From assembly GCF_032854445.1 (NCBI RefSeq), contig NC_088305.1, forward strand, positions 4,009,152 through 4,073,151: a DNA stretch of 64,000 nt, written 5' to 3'. The notes under the pieces were generated by a model that was given only the letters and a program-made list of their open reading frames with translations, had not been told where the DNA came from and did no database searches. The stretch is from Liolophura sinensis (Eukaryota > Mollusca > Polyplacophora > Chitonida > Chitonidae). The position numbers were made by a program, and so were the translations under genes. Below, piece by piece: positions 24,081 to 35,019 of this stretch (within the stretch, counting starts at the first letter, position 1; every line of letters starts with the position of its first letter).

Positions 24081-24168
24081 GTTAGCAAATCATCACACGT
24101 GTTAGGTGAAATCCGGCCTTTTGCGATTGTTGGCAAATCATCACACGTGTTAGGTGAAATCAGGCCTC
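24081..24168 (+). repeat. Two-copy 50-bp tandem duplication
   Basis: GCAAATCATCACACGTGTTA followed by GGTGAAATC.GGCCT occurs twice, 50 bp apart, with one base difference. Each copy contains a CACGTG E-box. Confidence 0.8.
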
Positions 24169-24182
24169 CTGTCACTTACCGT

Positions 24183-24320
24183 TTTATTCTAACTGTTCAT
24201 GTAAATACCGAAATAGTAGCAAATCACACTGCCTATAGTACCATGGCTTTAGCAGAAGTATGCTTAAAAAAAATTAGCGTTGTGCTATGTATGATGCATG
24301 ACGTCAGTGGCCTAGAATTA
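24183..24320 (+). repeat. Repeat family D, copy 1
   Basis: Collinear with 63113-63255 and 63652-63790: TAACTGTTCATGTAAAT, AGCAAATCA, TA..ACCATGGCTT, then GTCAGTGGCCTAGAAT. A full CRE (24299-24306) lies inside this copy where copy 2 reads AACGTCACTGG. Confidence 0.65.
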
Positions 24321-24359
24321 CTCAGAATGCCGTGTTTTTTCTTTACATTAGACAAGGCG

Positions 24360-24635
24360 CTAAGAGCAACGCTTTATGTATGAGCAATAAAGGATCTTGG
24401 AGATTTTTCTACCAAGTAATGGTCTCAAGTTAGTTGTTTAATTATTTAAATGATGACATATAAAAATCGCATAACTGCGTCAATGATTGCACACTTTGGA
24501 AACATTGGAATTGGCATTTGCCTTGAATCTATCGACACAGTTTAATCTTTAAAGGAGGAAAAAACATAATACGTGCATAAAGGTCAGATGAAAGAGTGTG
24601 AAAAATGAGTCTTAAATGTGGTCTTCAATATTTTT
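24360..24635 (+). repeat. Inverted repeat family E, left arm
   Basis: Inverted partner of 25540-25795. The first ~200 bp match closely, for example CTAAGAGCAACGCTTTATGT against its reverse complement at 25776-25795. The distal part matches with small gaps. Confidence 0.85.
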
Positions 24636-25539
24636 CGATATATATATGTATATAGTCTTCGTGTAAGTTATGAATGAGGATGTAGCACATGTTTAATAAA
24701 TATATTTGCACTAGAATTTGCTCTTTTCAGATAACAAATGCGTTAAACCTTTATTGTGATCATGCTGATTTTTGTAATCTGTTCTTAAATATTATCATAA
24801 GTCAGATCAAATGCTGTTTGTTGTTTGGATATAAACAACAAATTTACATTCAAATAAATCTATTAGACATGCCTCACATCCTTATTTAGAACATTATTAT
24901 GCAACAACGATAAATCTGAAAATGTGGTCCCAAATACCCGCCACTCAAAAATGCCCTTCAAATACCCTTTTCTCTAGAAAAAAAACCGAAAAAAGTATTA
25001 AAGACCATATTTGCAAATACGTTTTGAAGCTCTTTCGTCTGATTTTGGCATCATTTATGTTATTTTCTCCTTTAACCACATAATATAGTACATTTGCTTT
25101 GATTACATTTGTTCTGATGTGTTTATCATTAGACGTTCATTTTATATCGAAAATTTCTGTCTTTCCTTTTTTGCCTGTCCAGCTTCCAAGGAACTGAAAT
25201 TTTCGGACACACGTCGGCTTGTTTGCATAGTTAATCAATGAGTGAGTTAGCAGTCACGTTATTGACGATTGCCACTGGTGTATATTGTATATACATATAA
25301 ATGAAACTTTTACTCTTTGATAATCAACATCCCCTTTCTCACGTAAGGTAAACAACCTAGATGGTAATGTGAGACTTCCTTTACATTTTTGATTGATGTT
25401 TTACTCCGTACTCAAGAATATTTCATTTATACGACGGTAGCGAGAGTTCTCCTGTAAGCCTGACGTTATCTCAAAATTATTCTTTGTAAATGTTAAGGAT
25501 GACGTGACTATAAATTGAACTGCAAGTGCAAAACTCACG
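24636..25539. other. AT-rich spacer of the inverted repeat
   Basis: About 0.9 kb between the family E arms. Contains a reverse SINE B scrap (25390-25450). No transposase-like frame. Confidence 0.5.
25390..25450 (-). mobile_element. SINE family B core fragment, reverse
   Basis: TTTTACTCCGTACTCAAGAA and TTTCATTTATACGACGG only. Confidence 0.7.
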
Positions 25540-25795
25540 GACCCCATTTAGGACTAATTTTTCGCACTCTTTCTTTATGTATTTTTTATGTTTTTTTCCT
25601 CCTTTAAAGATTAAACTGTGTCGATAGATTCAAGGCAAATGTCAATTCCATGTTCCCATAGTATGCAATCGTTGACGCAGTTATGCGATTTTTATATGCT
25701 ATCATTTAAATAATTAAACAACTAACTTGAAACCATTACTTGGCAGAAAAATCTCCAAGACCCTTTATTGCTCATACATAAAGCGTTGCTCTTAG
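25540..25795 (-). repeat. Inverted repeat family E, right arm
   Basis: Reverse-complement partner of 24360-24635; ends GCGTTGCTCTTAG at 25795. Confidence 0.85.
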
Positions 25796-25854
25796 TTGCA
25801 AATAGAACATTACAACACTCTAAACATTCGCACTTTGATAACAAGGCCGCGTTC

Positions 25855-25862
25855 TGACGTCA
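25855..25862. promoter_or_regulatory. CRE palindrome TGACGTCA
   Basis: Exact match, 60 bp beyond the right arm of the inverted repeat. Confidence 0.25.
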
Positions 25863-25916
25863 TTAGAACCCCTTTCTTTTCTGTCTCACAAGTGTCAGTT
25901 CCTCTTCGGTTGCACA

Positions 25917-26066
25917 TGGGAAGGTCTGTCAGCAACGTACGGATGGTCATTGGTTTCCCGTGGCTCTGCCCGGTGTCCCCTCCCCCCCTCTAATAGTGGC
26001 TGCCGTCGTAAGTGAAATATTCGTGAGTACGGCTTAAAACACTAATCAAATAAATAAATGAATCAG
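25917..26066 (+). mobile_element. SINE family B, 3' part
   Basis: GGGAAGGTCTGTCAGCAACG to GCCGTCGTAAGTGAAATATT and an (AAAT)n tail, with a C-rich insertion in the middle. Confidence 0.82.
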
Positions 26067-29000
26067 CTAATTTCCGGTCCAAACAAATTACTGTGCAATT
26101 TCCATTCTGTCGGGCCGAAGATAAAGATTTTTAGCCTTTGGAGATTGAACAGATCGACCTCGTGCTGTATTTGTATCGACTAGAGCATTTTGTCTTGTAA
26201 TGTGCATAAAATCACTAATTACAAAACAATAAAACTGAAAATTAAGATCCTGATAGAGTTTTAATTCTGGATTTCCTTACTAAGACGGCTCAATAGGATA
26301 ACTTATTCTAAAATTTTGGAAATCATCCATTTTACTGAACTGGAGGTATCTCGTAATTAGGAGGAAACTGTCTCGTAATTAACTAACTGGTTTCCGATTG
26401 GATCAGCGTACCCCTCGAGAAGATATACTTACGTAAATACGCAAATACGGTCGCGAATACTTCACTTCACTTAGTCATGTCAATTAGAGGAAGCACATAT
26501 GACCTTCATGTGACTTTATGTGTGCTTGGCCTGTTGTTTGTGTTCTAATTGCTGTTACACAATGAAGCTCTGTTTCGCTAATTATCGTGGATATAAGGTT
26601 CTCGAGGCTATTCATGCCAGCTTATGACAAGTCCAATAATGGACGTATATCAAGATTGGTTAATGGGTATCTAACTAACCGCCAAGGCCATTAGTAGGTG
26701 CATGGTTTGATATTTGTACAATGCCTGTAAACATGAATTTCATACGATATGCCTGGAATGCTTACTAAGCAAATTGTAAACACACACTTACTGGTAAGCT
26801 GTCAATAATCATCGAACTGATTCCATCAGGCAGTTCACTGTTATTGGAAAAATGCCTGGAATATTGGAGATCAAAACTCAACAGAACTCAGCAGAACGGT
26901 TTGAAGTGGTTAATAATCAATACTAACTACATAGCAATGGACTGTTTTCTAACATTACATATACATTTGCAATTGTGCCTTTTCCTTGGTTAATTACGAT
27001 TTTCTGTAGTTAATAAAGGCTGTGTTCGCTGTATTATATTAATAGAGAAACTTGTTGAGCGGGGGTAGGGGAGGGGAGGGGGAGGCTTTTGTAAGCAGGT
27101 CGTTGGATTTTGTGAGCATAAACAATTGCTCAATTACAAGCCATTGAGATTAGTGTGATAGATACATCGGCAATGGAATGGGAATGGCCTCGGAAGGTTT
27201 CAGCGTTGAAGATGAACAGAATGGCTTTGCGCGTACGGGATATAGATTATAGGAAGGCCTGTAATTTTATCTCGGTTTTAACTGTATGCTACAGTTGAAC
27301 TGACATCGGTAGATAATTACCCGTCTTGCATCCATACGTGTCAACAAAGTACCCTAGGCATTTTTATATTGGAATGTGTTGGTAGATAAGTGTCAAAACA
27401 GACATTTATAAAAAAGCTCTAATCCATGCAAGTCTAGTATATACAAAATGATAGGTTTCCAAAAATCTGTTAGACTTACAGGCAAATTCTCGTCTCTGGC
27501 GAGATTTCCTTGCTGTGTTGATCGGCTACCGCCTTTATTCATTATGTTAGTCAGGCACCTTGCCAGGTGTTTTGCTCGTTTTCGATCACTCTGGTCAGAA
27601 CGGTGTAAAATGCCATTCACATAAAGAGATGTGACCTAATTCCCACATCTTTAGAGTTGGCATTTGCTTGATGTAGCAAAGACTGATTATAGCTGACTGT
27701 CATATGCTCGTATGTCTCTGAGCCGCGCCCTGTGGTCACGCCGCCGCACAGGCGATTGACTGACTTCAGCGGAAGCAACAGCTGTATTCTAATCAGACGG
27801 AGCTATTTGCCCAAAGAGACACAGAACCTAAATCCTCTTAGCCAGAAATAATCGTTCATTCACCAGCTTGAAGCAAAAACGTGTCTGAAATGTTTGGTAC
27901 GGGAATATGCACCATCTTGAACAACCTCGCGCAAATTTGACTGTACCGTAAAGCATGCATTGCTCCCTATGTTCTCATTACATTGCTGCTACATGTATCA
28001 CATAGGCGGGAAGTGATGTGAGAAAATACAAAATCTGTTAAGATTTGATGCACATGTTTTTTTTTTAATCTAAAGTATTTTCAACATGATTCTAATGGTC
28101 ACCTGGCGCAGTTTCGTTGATGAATGCTGTTTACAGGTGAGGCAAACGCGCGTCGCACGGGCTCCAACGCTCAAGCTTACGTAGTAGTTGCAGTGGTGTA
28201 AAGCGAGCGTGTACAATTAGAGGGATTGGTGCCGGACTTTACCTCTAAAATATTTACAAAACTGGCTCCTAAATACTCACGATTTTTGAGTTTTAAGTTG
28301 ATGAAGTACTGGACTATAATGCAGATCGATGACTCCATGTGAAAATCTCTCGCAGCTTTAGGCTTTTCCCTTCAAACGAACAACTCAGATTAAAGGCATT
28401 TGTATGATTTAGCAGTAAATATTGATTGACGATCAAAAGGCGCTGTCATCATGCAGGCTCAGACCTCTAGTGTCTAATAGACAAAACTGATACTCTTGCA
28501 AAAAATCGAAGGCCGCACATATCATTAAAGTCGCAGATCAATGTTAAATCAATCATGTTTGATCAGGTTAGGTACGGACGGTTAGGATTCAGATATACAA
28601 CAGTGGCATGTTTGGCATCGATGCATTGTCAAAGACAGTGGAGGGCTTCTCAAGGACTAAACATGCTCGGCCTGGAGATGAAGTTTGATTCTTATTTGTA
28701 TTCCCCTAGAGAAAGATATTTTTATAGTTACCTTTGTGTTTTCTAAACTCATCGAAATTTTAATCAGTTTTAAACCTATTTCCAAATAATAATAAAAAAA
28801 TGCGTGTATATAAAAAAGAAACAAAAACACACAAAAAACAAAGGGTAAAATAATAATGGTTGTTGGATAACATTGTCTGCCCCATGTTTATCATGGTATG
28901 GTAACTGGCTATTTCTTTTAATGTATTTTGACACTTAACACCCAGGGCTGAAGTGTGTTCACACTTGTGTGTCAGCCTATCGGCGTTTGTATACAGATAG

Positions 29001-29361
29001 ACAGACCATCTTCATTCCTTATATTCTCACGAGAGAGGAAGAACTTGACAGCCCTTCAATTTCTTGCTTTATTTGCCGTCTCATTTCTGTGTGTGGGCTA
29101 CAGTTATCCGCGGTTGCTGTCAAGTGATTTATGAATATCCAAGTATTTGATACTTCAATGGGATATTCACGCAGGTAGCAATAAGCGATGGACAGCTTTG
29201 CGGGCCGTTTTTACATCAATCTAAAATGGAAGTACGACCCGAAAGATTTGAACACATTAAGGAGATAAGCTCCACAATGTATGCACGAAATTTTTGCAAG
29301 CAGCTAGTATGCAAATAACTCACGTTTTCTCGGTCGTAAAATTGTTGCTCAAAGCCATCTT
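26067..29361. other. Unassigned stretch
   Basis: About 3.3 kb without a recognised exon or dispersed repeat. Contains a four-tract G-run at 27061 and a 22-codon ATG frame near 27185, too short to support. Confidence 0.4.
27061..27082 (+). other. G-quadruplex-prone G-tract cluster
   Basis: Four runs of four to five G separated by loops TA, A and A. Short loops predict a very stable quadruplex in single-stranded DNA or RNA. Confidence 0.7.
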
Positions 29362-29562
29362 GGGGGCCTTTGTGGCCGACTGGATGACGCGCCAGTGGTC
29401 ATTGGCCCAAGAGTCTCTCACCAATGAAGTGCAGCTCAAGCTACCTTCCTCTCCGACCGTACGTGGCTCCGCGCGGTTTTCTCCCACAATATTGCTGGCT
29501 GCCGTCGTATAAGTGATATATTCTTGAGTGCGGCATAAAATACCAATCAAATAAATAAGTAA
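29362..29562 (+). mobile_element. SINE family B with internal deletion
   Basis: Head (GTGGCCGACTGGATGACGCG, CTCTCACCAATG) and 3' core (GCCGTCGTATAAGTGATATA, AAAT tail) are present, but the central GCAACCTGCGGATGGTCG block is missing. Confidence 0.82.
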
Positions 29563-30540
29563 CTAAACAAAGCCATTTTGTTTGTCAGTTAATATTTCAA
29601 ACGGTCGTTTAACTGGTTGTTAACGGGTGTCATTGAACCACAAAGACACGTCCTTTCCCTCCCAAAAGTTTTAGTTTCGGTTGTGTTTTTTTCTGTCATC
29701 GTTCCACTTAAAGTTCGTTAAGGAAGCAATATGGCGTGTCCGCTGTGCTCGTTTTAAAGGTGAAGGCCGTTTGAAAGTTCATCAGGTAATTGCCAAAATG
29801 CCGGTGGTTTACTCCAGGCATTCCAGTCTATTTCACCCATTGAACTGACAACCGTGGTTGGCAATAAGAATGAATCAAATAAATAATAATAATAATAATG
29901 ATAAAAGTATCAATTTATCAATTAAACTTCCTTGACATTTAAAGAGAAATAACAACCCGCGCTGGTATACACTGGTTTCGTGCGCAGTTCAAGAAAACGC
30001 GTACAAGACTTGCATCACAAATTTTCAAAGAAATGAATCATGATTGCTGATCATTACAACCCGAATTCTTTTAGAGTTATAGACTATGAAAGAAAAGAAA
30101 CAAAACTGAGCTGAAGCCTAACCCATGATTTAAAACCAGGAAAACGAGCCACTTGTCCTCTTCTGAATCGAAATTCTATACGGTATTTAAACCAGGAAAA
30201 CAAAACACTTTCGAGCTTAAGACCAAAAATCATATGAATAACCGTGTGACATATAAAATCCATTGACTCTTAACAAACAAAAACGTACTGAGATGTTAGT
30301 AGCATCAAGAATTGTGGTGATGTAGACTTTATATCCTCTAATTGATGAGGGCTATCGTAGCGTTTTTCGATAAAAAATGGTGGCACGCGGTGAAAAGGTG
30401 AGCATTGTTTAATGGTAGCTGTGATGTAAAGCGAAGGTAAAGAGAGGACCGCATGGGCTGTCACGTAGTATATTGTCTGAGAAGAGGCAAGTAATTTGTG
30501 GCGGTTGATCAACTTCCCGTGCCAGATGTGACATAGTTAG
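29563..30540. other. Unassigned stretch
   Basis: Contains an AAT microsatellite (29883-29899) and a doubled AAACCAGGAAAAC (near 30134 and 30189). No exon seen. Confidence 0.4.
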
Positions 30541-30610
30541 GCCTTTCCCGGCTCGGGAAACCCACGACCATCCGCAGGTTGCTGATAAACCTTCCCACGT
30601 ACGTCCGACA
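30541..30610 (-). mobile_element. SINE family B central fragment, reverse
   Basis: GGGAAACCCACGACCATCCG, CAGGTTGCTG and CTTCCCACGTACG match the family B middle on the minus strand. Confidence 0.7.
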
Positions 30611-31175
30611 TAAGCATTGATATCTGTGACGAAATGAAGACCCATTGGCATAAAGTTGCACAATTTGTAATGTATAAAATAATACAACAAAACAGCCTTC
30701 TAACAATTCGTACGAACTCGTTGATCGGTTGTTGTCTAGAGTCGATTAACAACACAAGAGCACAACTATCAGTTGGCCCACATATAAGCTTGTTTGTATT
30801 CAATGCCGCCATATTTGTCTGTTTCATTTCACTATATAAATCCTTCGCAGTTCTTTTGTCTCTGATATGCAGTCAGTCATGTTGTTGATGAATAGTTTTG
30901 GCATTCTAATAACTGGGTCACGAAGCTGTTTTGAAGGAGAATGAAAATTATATTTCATATCGACTGATGGAGTAAAAGTATGACGAGACAGGCCGCTGAT
31001 ATCCCTAGCGTGTGGAATATGGTAGCAATACTTGGAGATCTTAAACTTACCGAGTACGTACCTTTTCTTTAAATACTTAGGCAAGAAATTCCGCGATAAG
31101 AAAGGAGCTTTTAACGGAATTGCTAATAAAAACTGACATCATGAAGCATGTGTCGTCACCGGTCAAGAGATGTGG

Positions 31176-31272
31176 AATATAAAAGACTTACATCTTAGGG
31201 AGGAAAACCAGAGCAGGGACGACAGTATGATAGATGGCGAATGCTCACACGTAACCGGCGAAACACAGCCTA
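31176..31272 (-). repeat. Repeat family C, reverse copy
   Basis: On the minus strand: GGCTGTGTTTCGCCGGTTAC, CTATCATACTGTCGTC, CTGCTCTGGTTTTCCTCCCT, GTAAGTCTTTTATA. One of the best-preserved copies. Confidence 0.75.
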
Positions 31273-31296
31273 CTGTCAGTTTAGATTAGTGAGAGA

Positions 31297-31340
31297 TTTA
31301 TTCCAACTGCCCATGTAAAGGCTTAAATAAGAGCAATTTT
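31297..31340 (+). repeat. Repeat family D, short fragment
   Basis: TTTATTCCAACTGCCCATGT, then AAA..CTTAAATAAGAGCAA, matching the 5' part of family D. Confidence 0.4.
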
Positions 31341-31878
31341 GGCGGTCAGTTAAAATGTAAGAGTTGCAGCCTAAGCGAAGACATTATTGGGGCACACCTT
31401 TCCTTTGTAAAATGTTTTACAATGGTTAATAGTTTTCCTTCTAGTACAAGATTGCGCATAAACCGTTTCGTCTGAAACAAGGCTACCCGCCGACTTCACG
31501 AGTATTAGATTTGAACAAATTGGGATAGGAGTCTATTCAGTTCGCACCAATCGTTATGCTCCGCAGTTCAGAATTGTGTGTGTACCTCGACGAGTGTATA
31601 TAATGATGGAAACAAAGTCACATAGGACCTGCAGTTTTACATGAGTAAATGTTTTCAGATGCATATAATACATCAACATACAGCATGGGAAGTATCACCT
31701 ATTGTTTGTTAGACGAGTGAAAAGAATGAAATGAAGTTAATTTTATTTTTCATCTCGGCTGGTAGGTAGATTGCTGTATGCTCTAGGGCAGGTAGCTCTT
31801 GAGTGAATGGTTAAACATATTGATTTTCATATCAAGCCATTCTGCTTTTGAAAGCTGATATATCCATGTAGGCAGTTG

Positions 31879-32054
31879 CGAAATATCATAGTACATTGAA
31901 GTGTCAGTTCAATCAAAACTCAATTACAAGGCGGTAAAATATTCATACAACCCTCGAGTCCGCGGGACGAAGGATCGACGGTTGTATCAATATTTTTACC
32001 GCTTTGTGACTGAGTTGTGTTTGGACTGATACTTGATTAGTTCATTATTTCACT
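31879..32054. mobile_element. Long imperfect palindrome (foldback or MITE-like)
   Basis: Core arms 31899-31952 and 31980-32034 (54-55 bp) are inverted copies with about ten differences; weaker pairing extends each arm by about 20 bp. The 27-bp centre is GC-rich (CTCGAGTCCGCGGGACG). No coding content. Resembles foldback or MITE-type non-autonomous DNA elements. Confidence 0.7.
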
Positions 32055-32187
32055 GTTTGACGAAATTATACCGGTTTAAAACATCTTCTGCTATATAAAT
32101 TTCCATAGAACTTCTAGCCAGACATTTCGCACCGTTTCGTCGAAGTGATCCCCAGGATATAAAGGTAAAATTAGTTGAAAATGGACA

Positions 32188-32436
32188 GGAGAGCTTGAGG
32201 TGACTTAGCCTTAGGGCGCAATTCCAAGCTGCTGGCATAAGGGGCAGGGGTTCAATCCCAGTCATGGAAATGGAGATAGTAGATTCCCCCGCTATCACTG
32301 TTCGCGTGGCCTTTGCGACAATAACTGGTCATCGGTATTACTGTGGCGCCCCGGCTACATGTGATCATTCGCTAATTCTCACACTGTCGTTGTTACCCTG
32401 GTTTTACGCTCCATGCTGTCAGTCGTTTACTATATT
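32188..32436 (+). mobile_element. tRNA-like head followed by family C body
   Basis: TGACTTAGCCTTAGGG (A-box-like) and GGGGTTCAATCCCAG (excellent B-box) at 32188-32265 precede a diverged family C copy (32341-32436: ACTGTCGTTGT, TGGTTTTACGCTCCATGCTG). This order suggests family C is the body of a tRNA-derived SINE. Confidence 0.5.
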
Positions 32437-33343
32437 AGTGTGTGGTCCTGCGTTATTTGAGGATCAAAGGTACCTCAGCAAAAAATGACGTGCAGGTATG
32501 CAAGTCGCAGGTGAGAAAGTTCACCAGTAACTTGCTAAAGGTCAAGGGTTTATCCCAGACACTCAGTAATCTTCCACCAAGGAAGCTGACAGCCATAGTA
32601 CAAGTAGTACAGGAATTATGGTGTTAATCAACAGTCAAATAACTGAAATGAGATTGGACTGTGTCAAATTACCCTTGTATCTCTCCTAAAACTTCAATCT
32701 TTCATAAAGTTGTGCCAAATATATTTCGTTTACAATATAGCATAGGGAAGACTTAGCTTTTCATGCTAATTTCCTCGTGTCGTTTGATGTAAAGTGAAGC
32801 CTGCATAATTCCCGGTTTCTTCTTCTGACTTCATTATCCAGACGAGAAATTTAGGATTTTGTCTTTTGTGTTCTTCATTTTTTCCATTGTGAAGAAATTT
32901 TCATTCTTGGTTAAATTTGATACCTGAATCCTTTGAAATATCTCCTCCTACCTCCCCCAAGAAATGCAAATGGGCTTAATAATTAGTTGCAAGCCATTTG
33001 ACGCACGAGGATGGGCAAAAAACGAGCTTTTGAGGTTTATTTGGATGGCAGTCGTGAGTTCTTTCTCGTGGAGAAGCCAAGTGAATATGTGCGCAACTGT
33101 CAGGCAATTCCAAAATGGACAGAAGACAATAAAATGCACGCTTTACTGAAATTTGGAACCTAATTACGACAACATATTCACAGATAACTTGGAGGAAACA
33201 AAATTAAACACAAGATTATTATTCGTTGAAAAATGTCATGGGATAGATCAGACCTTATCACCGTCACAGTCTGTAATCATGAGAATTCCAGTCCATTATT
33301 TGTAATTTAACTTTAACTATGTCATAACCATAACACTTAGGAA
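32437..33343. other. Unassigned stretch
   Basis: No recognised repeat or exon. Confidence 0.4.
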
Positions 33344-33541
33344 GGAACAAATCACCAAAATATCCTGTGAATGAACCACCAAGATGTCCTGTAAAATGAG
33401 TCGCCAAAATCTGCGGTGAAAGGAACCATGTCCGAGAAACGAACCACCAAAATGTCCAGACAAATCATCAAGGTTTCCAGTAAAACCAACCACTAAAATG
33501 TCCAGTGAAACGAGACTCAAAAATGTTCGGTGAAACGAATT
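33344..33541. repeat. 25-bp degenerate tandem array
   Basis: About eight units of 25 bp around AACCACCAAAATGTCCAGTG plus AAACG, with many substitutions and a few shortened units. Confidence 0.8.
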
Positions 33542-33689
33542 ACTTTCCAGCTTTCCGTATAAAATTTAACATTTATATCTATACCCCTAATGTCCGATGT
33601 GTTGATCATGTGCTTCAACGACACCCTTTAGAGTCAATATAGATCTGTGTCTACGTCCTGCATAAAGAAGACATAACTACATATATTTG

Positions 33690-34926
33690 GCCTGGCCTAG
33701 AGGTAATTATGGCTTAACGTGGCAAAGACAATATTTCAGCCATATCGTGGCAAAGCCTTATACTATAAATTGTTGATATTGCGTACCACCACACTGGTGA
33801 TATTGTAATCATATCGTGGCTAAGCGGTAGTGTGAATGAATGATTATAGTTTAACGTTGCATCGACAATATTTCAGTCATGTCGTGGCTAAGCGGTAGTG
33901 TAATGATTATGGCTCAGCGCGGCAGCAGCAATATTTCTTAACGCATTTAGTCTTTGTATACAATATTTTTGAAACTCCAATTAAATAAAAAAATTGCATC
34001 ACACTATGGAATTTCATTAAGCAGTAGTGTGAATAAATGATTATGGTTTAATGCCACGTCGACAATATTTCAGTCATATCGCGTGACGAAACGGTAGTGT
34101 GAATGACTGATTATAGTTTAACGCCACGTCGACAATATTTCAGTTATATAGCGTGGAAAAGCGGAAGTGTAAATGAATGATCATGGCTTAGCGCCGCATC
34201 TGCAATATTTCTATTATATGGCGTGGTGAAGCTTTAGCGTGAATGAATGATAACTGGCTTATCGCCGCCTCGGCAATATTTCTATCATATGGCGTGGTGA
34301 AGCTTTAGCGTGAATGAATGACAACTGGCTTATCGCCGCCTCGGCAATATTTCTATCATATGGCGTGGTGAAGATTTAGCGTGAATGAATGATAACTGGC
34401 TTATCGCCGCCTCGGCAATATTTCTATCATATGGCGGGGTGAAGCTTTAGCGTGAATGAATGATAACTGGCTTATCGCCGCCTCGGCAATATTTCTATCA
34501 TATCGCGTGGCGAAGCTTTAGCGTGAATGAATGACAACTGGCTTATCGCCGCCTCGGCAATATTTCTATCATATCGCGTGGTGAAGCTTTAGTGCGAATG
34601 GATGATTACTGGCTTAACGCCGCTTCGGCAATATTTCTATCATATCGCGTGGTGAAGCTTTAGTGCAAATGAATGATTACTGGCTTAACGCCGCTTCGGC
34701 AATATTTCTATCATATCTCGTGGTGAAGATTTAGCGTGAATGAATGATTACTGGCTTTTCGCCGCTTCGGCAATATTTCTATCATATCGCGTGGCGAAGT
34801 TTTAGCGTGAATGAATGATTACTGGCTTAACGCCGCATCGGCAATATTTCTATTACATCGCGTGGCGAAGCTTTAGCGTGAATGAATGATTACTGGCTTA
34901 ACGCCGCATCGGCAGTATTTCTCCAC
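33690..34926. repeat. 71-bp tandem array
   Basis: About 13 units of 71 bp from 34031 (landmarks GAATGAATGATTACTGGCTT, CGGCAATATTTCTATCAT, GCGTGG.GAAGCTTTAGCG), preceded by three decayed units at 33690-33937. Middle units (34241-34560) are the most alike. A stand-alone unit-like sequence occurs near 38310. Confidence 0.92.
33938..34018 (+). repeat. Array-flanking direct repeat, left copy
   Basis: TTAACGC.TTTAGTCTTTG, then TTTTTGAAACTCCAATTAAA, ATTGCATCA and GGAATTTCATT. Collinear with 34927-35019. Confidence 0.75.
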
Positions 34927-35019
34927 TTAACGCCTTTAGTCTTTGATCTATAGAACATCTTTGAAAACCCAATCAAATGATGAATTGCATCAATCTATTA
35001 TCGTTGAGGAAATTCCATT
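34927..35019 (+). repeat. Array-flanking direct repeat, right copy
   Basis: TTAACGCCTTTAGTCTTTG, CTTTGAAAACCCAATCAAAT, ATTGCATCA and GGAAATTCCATT in the same order as the left copy, placed exactly where the 71-bp array ends. Confidence 0.75.
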
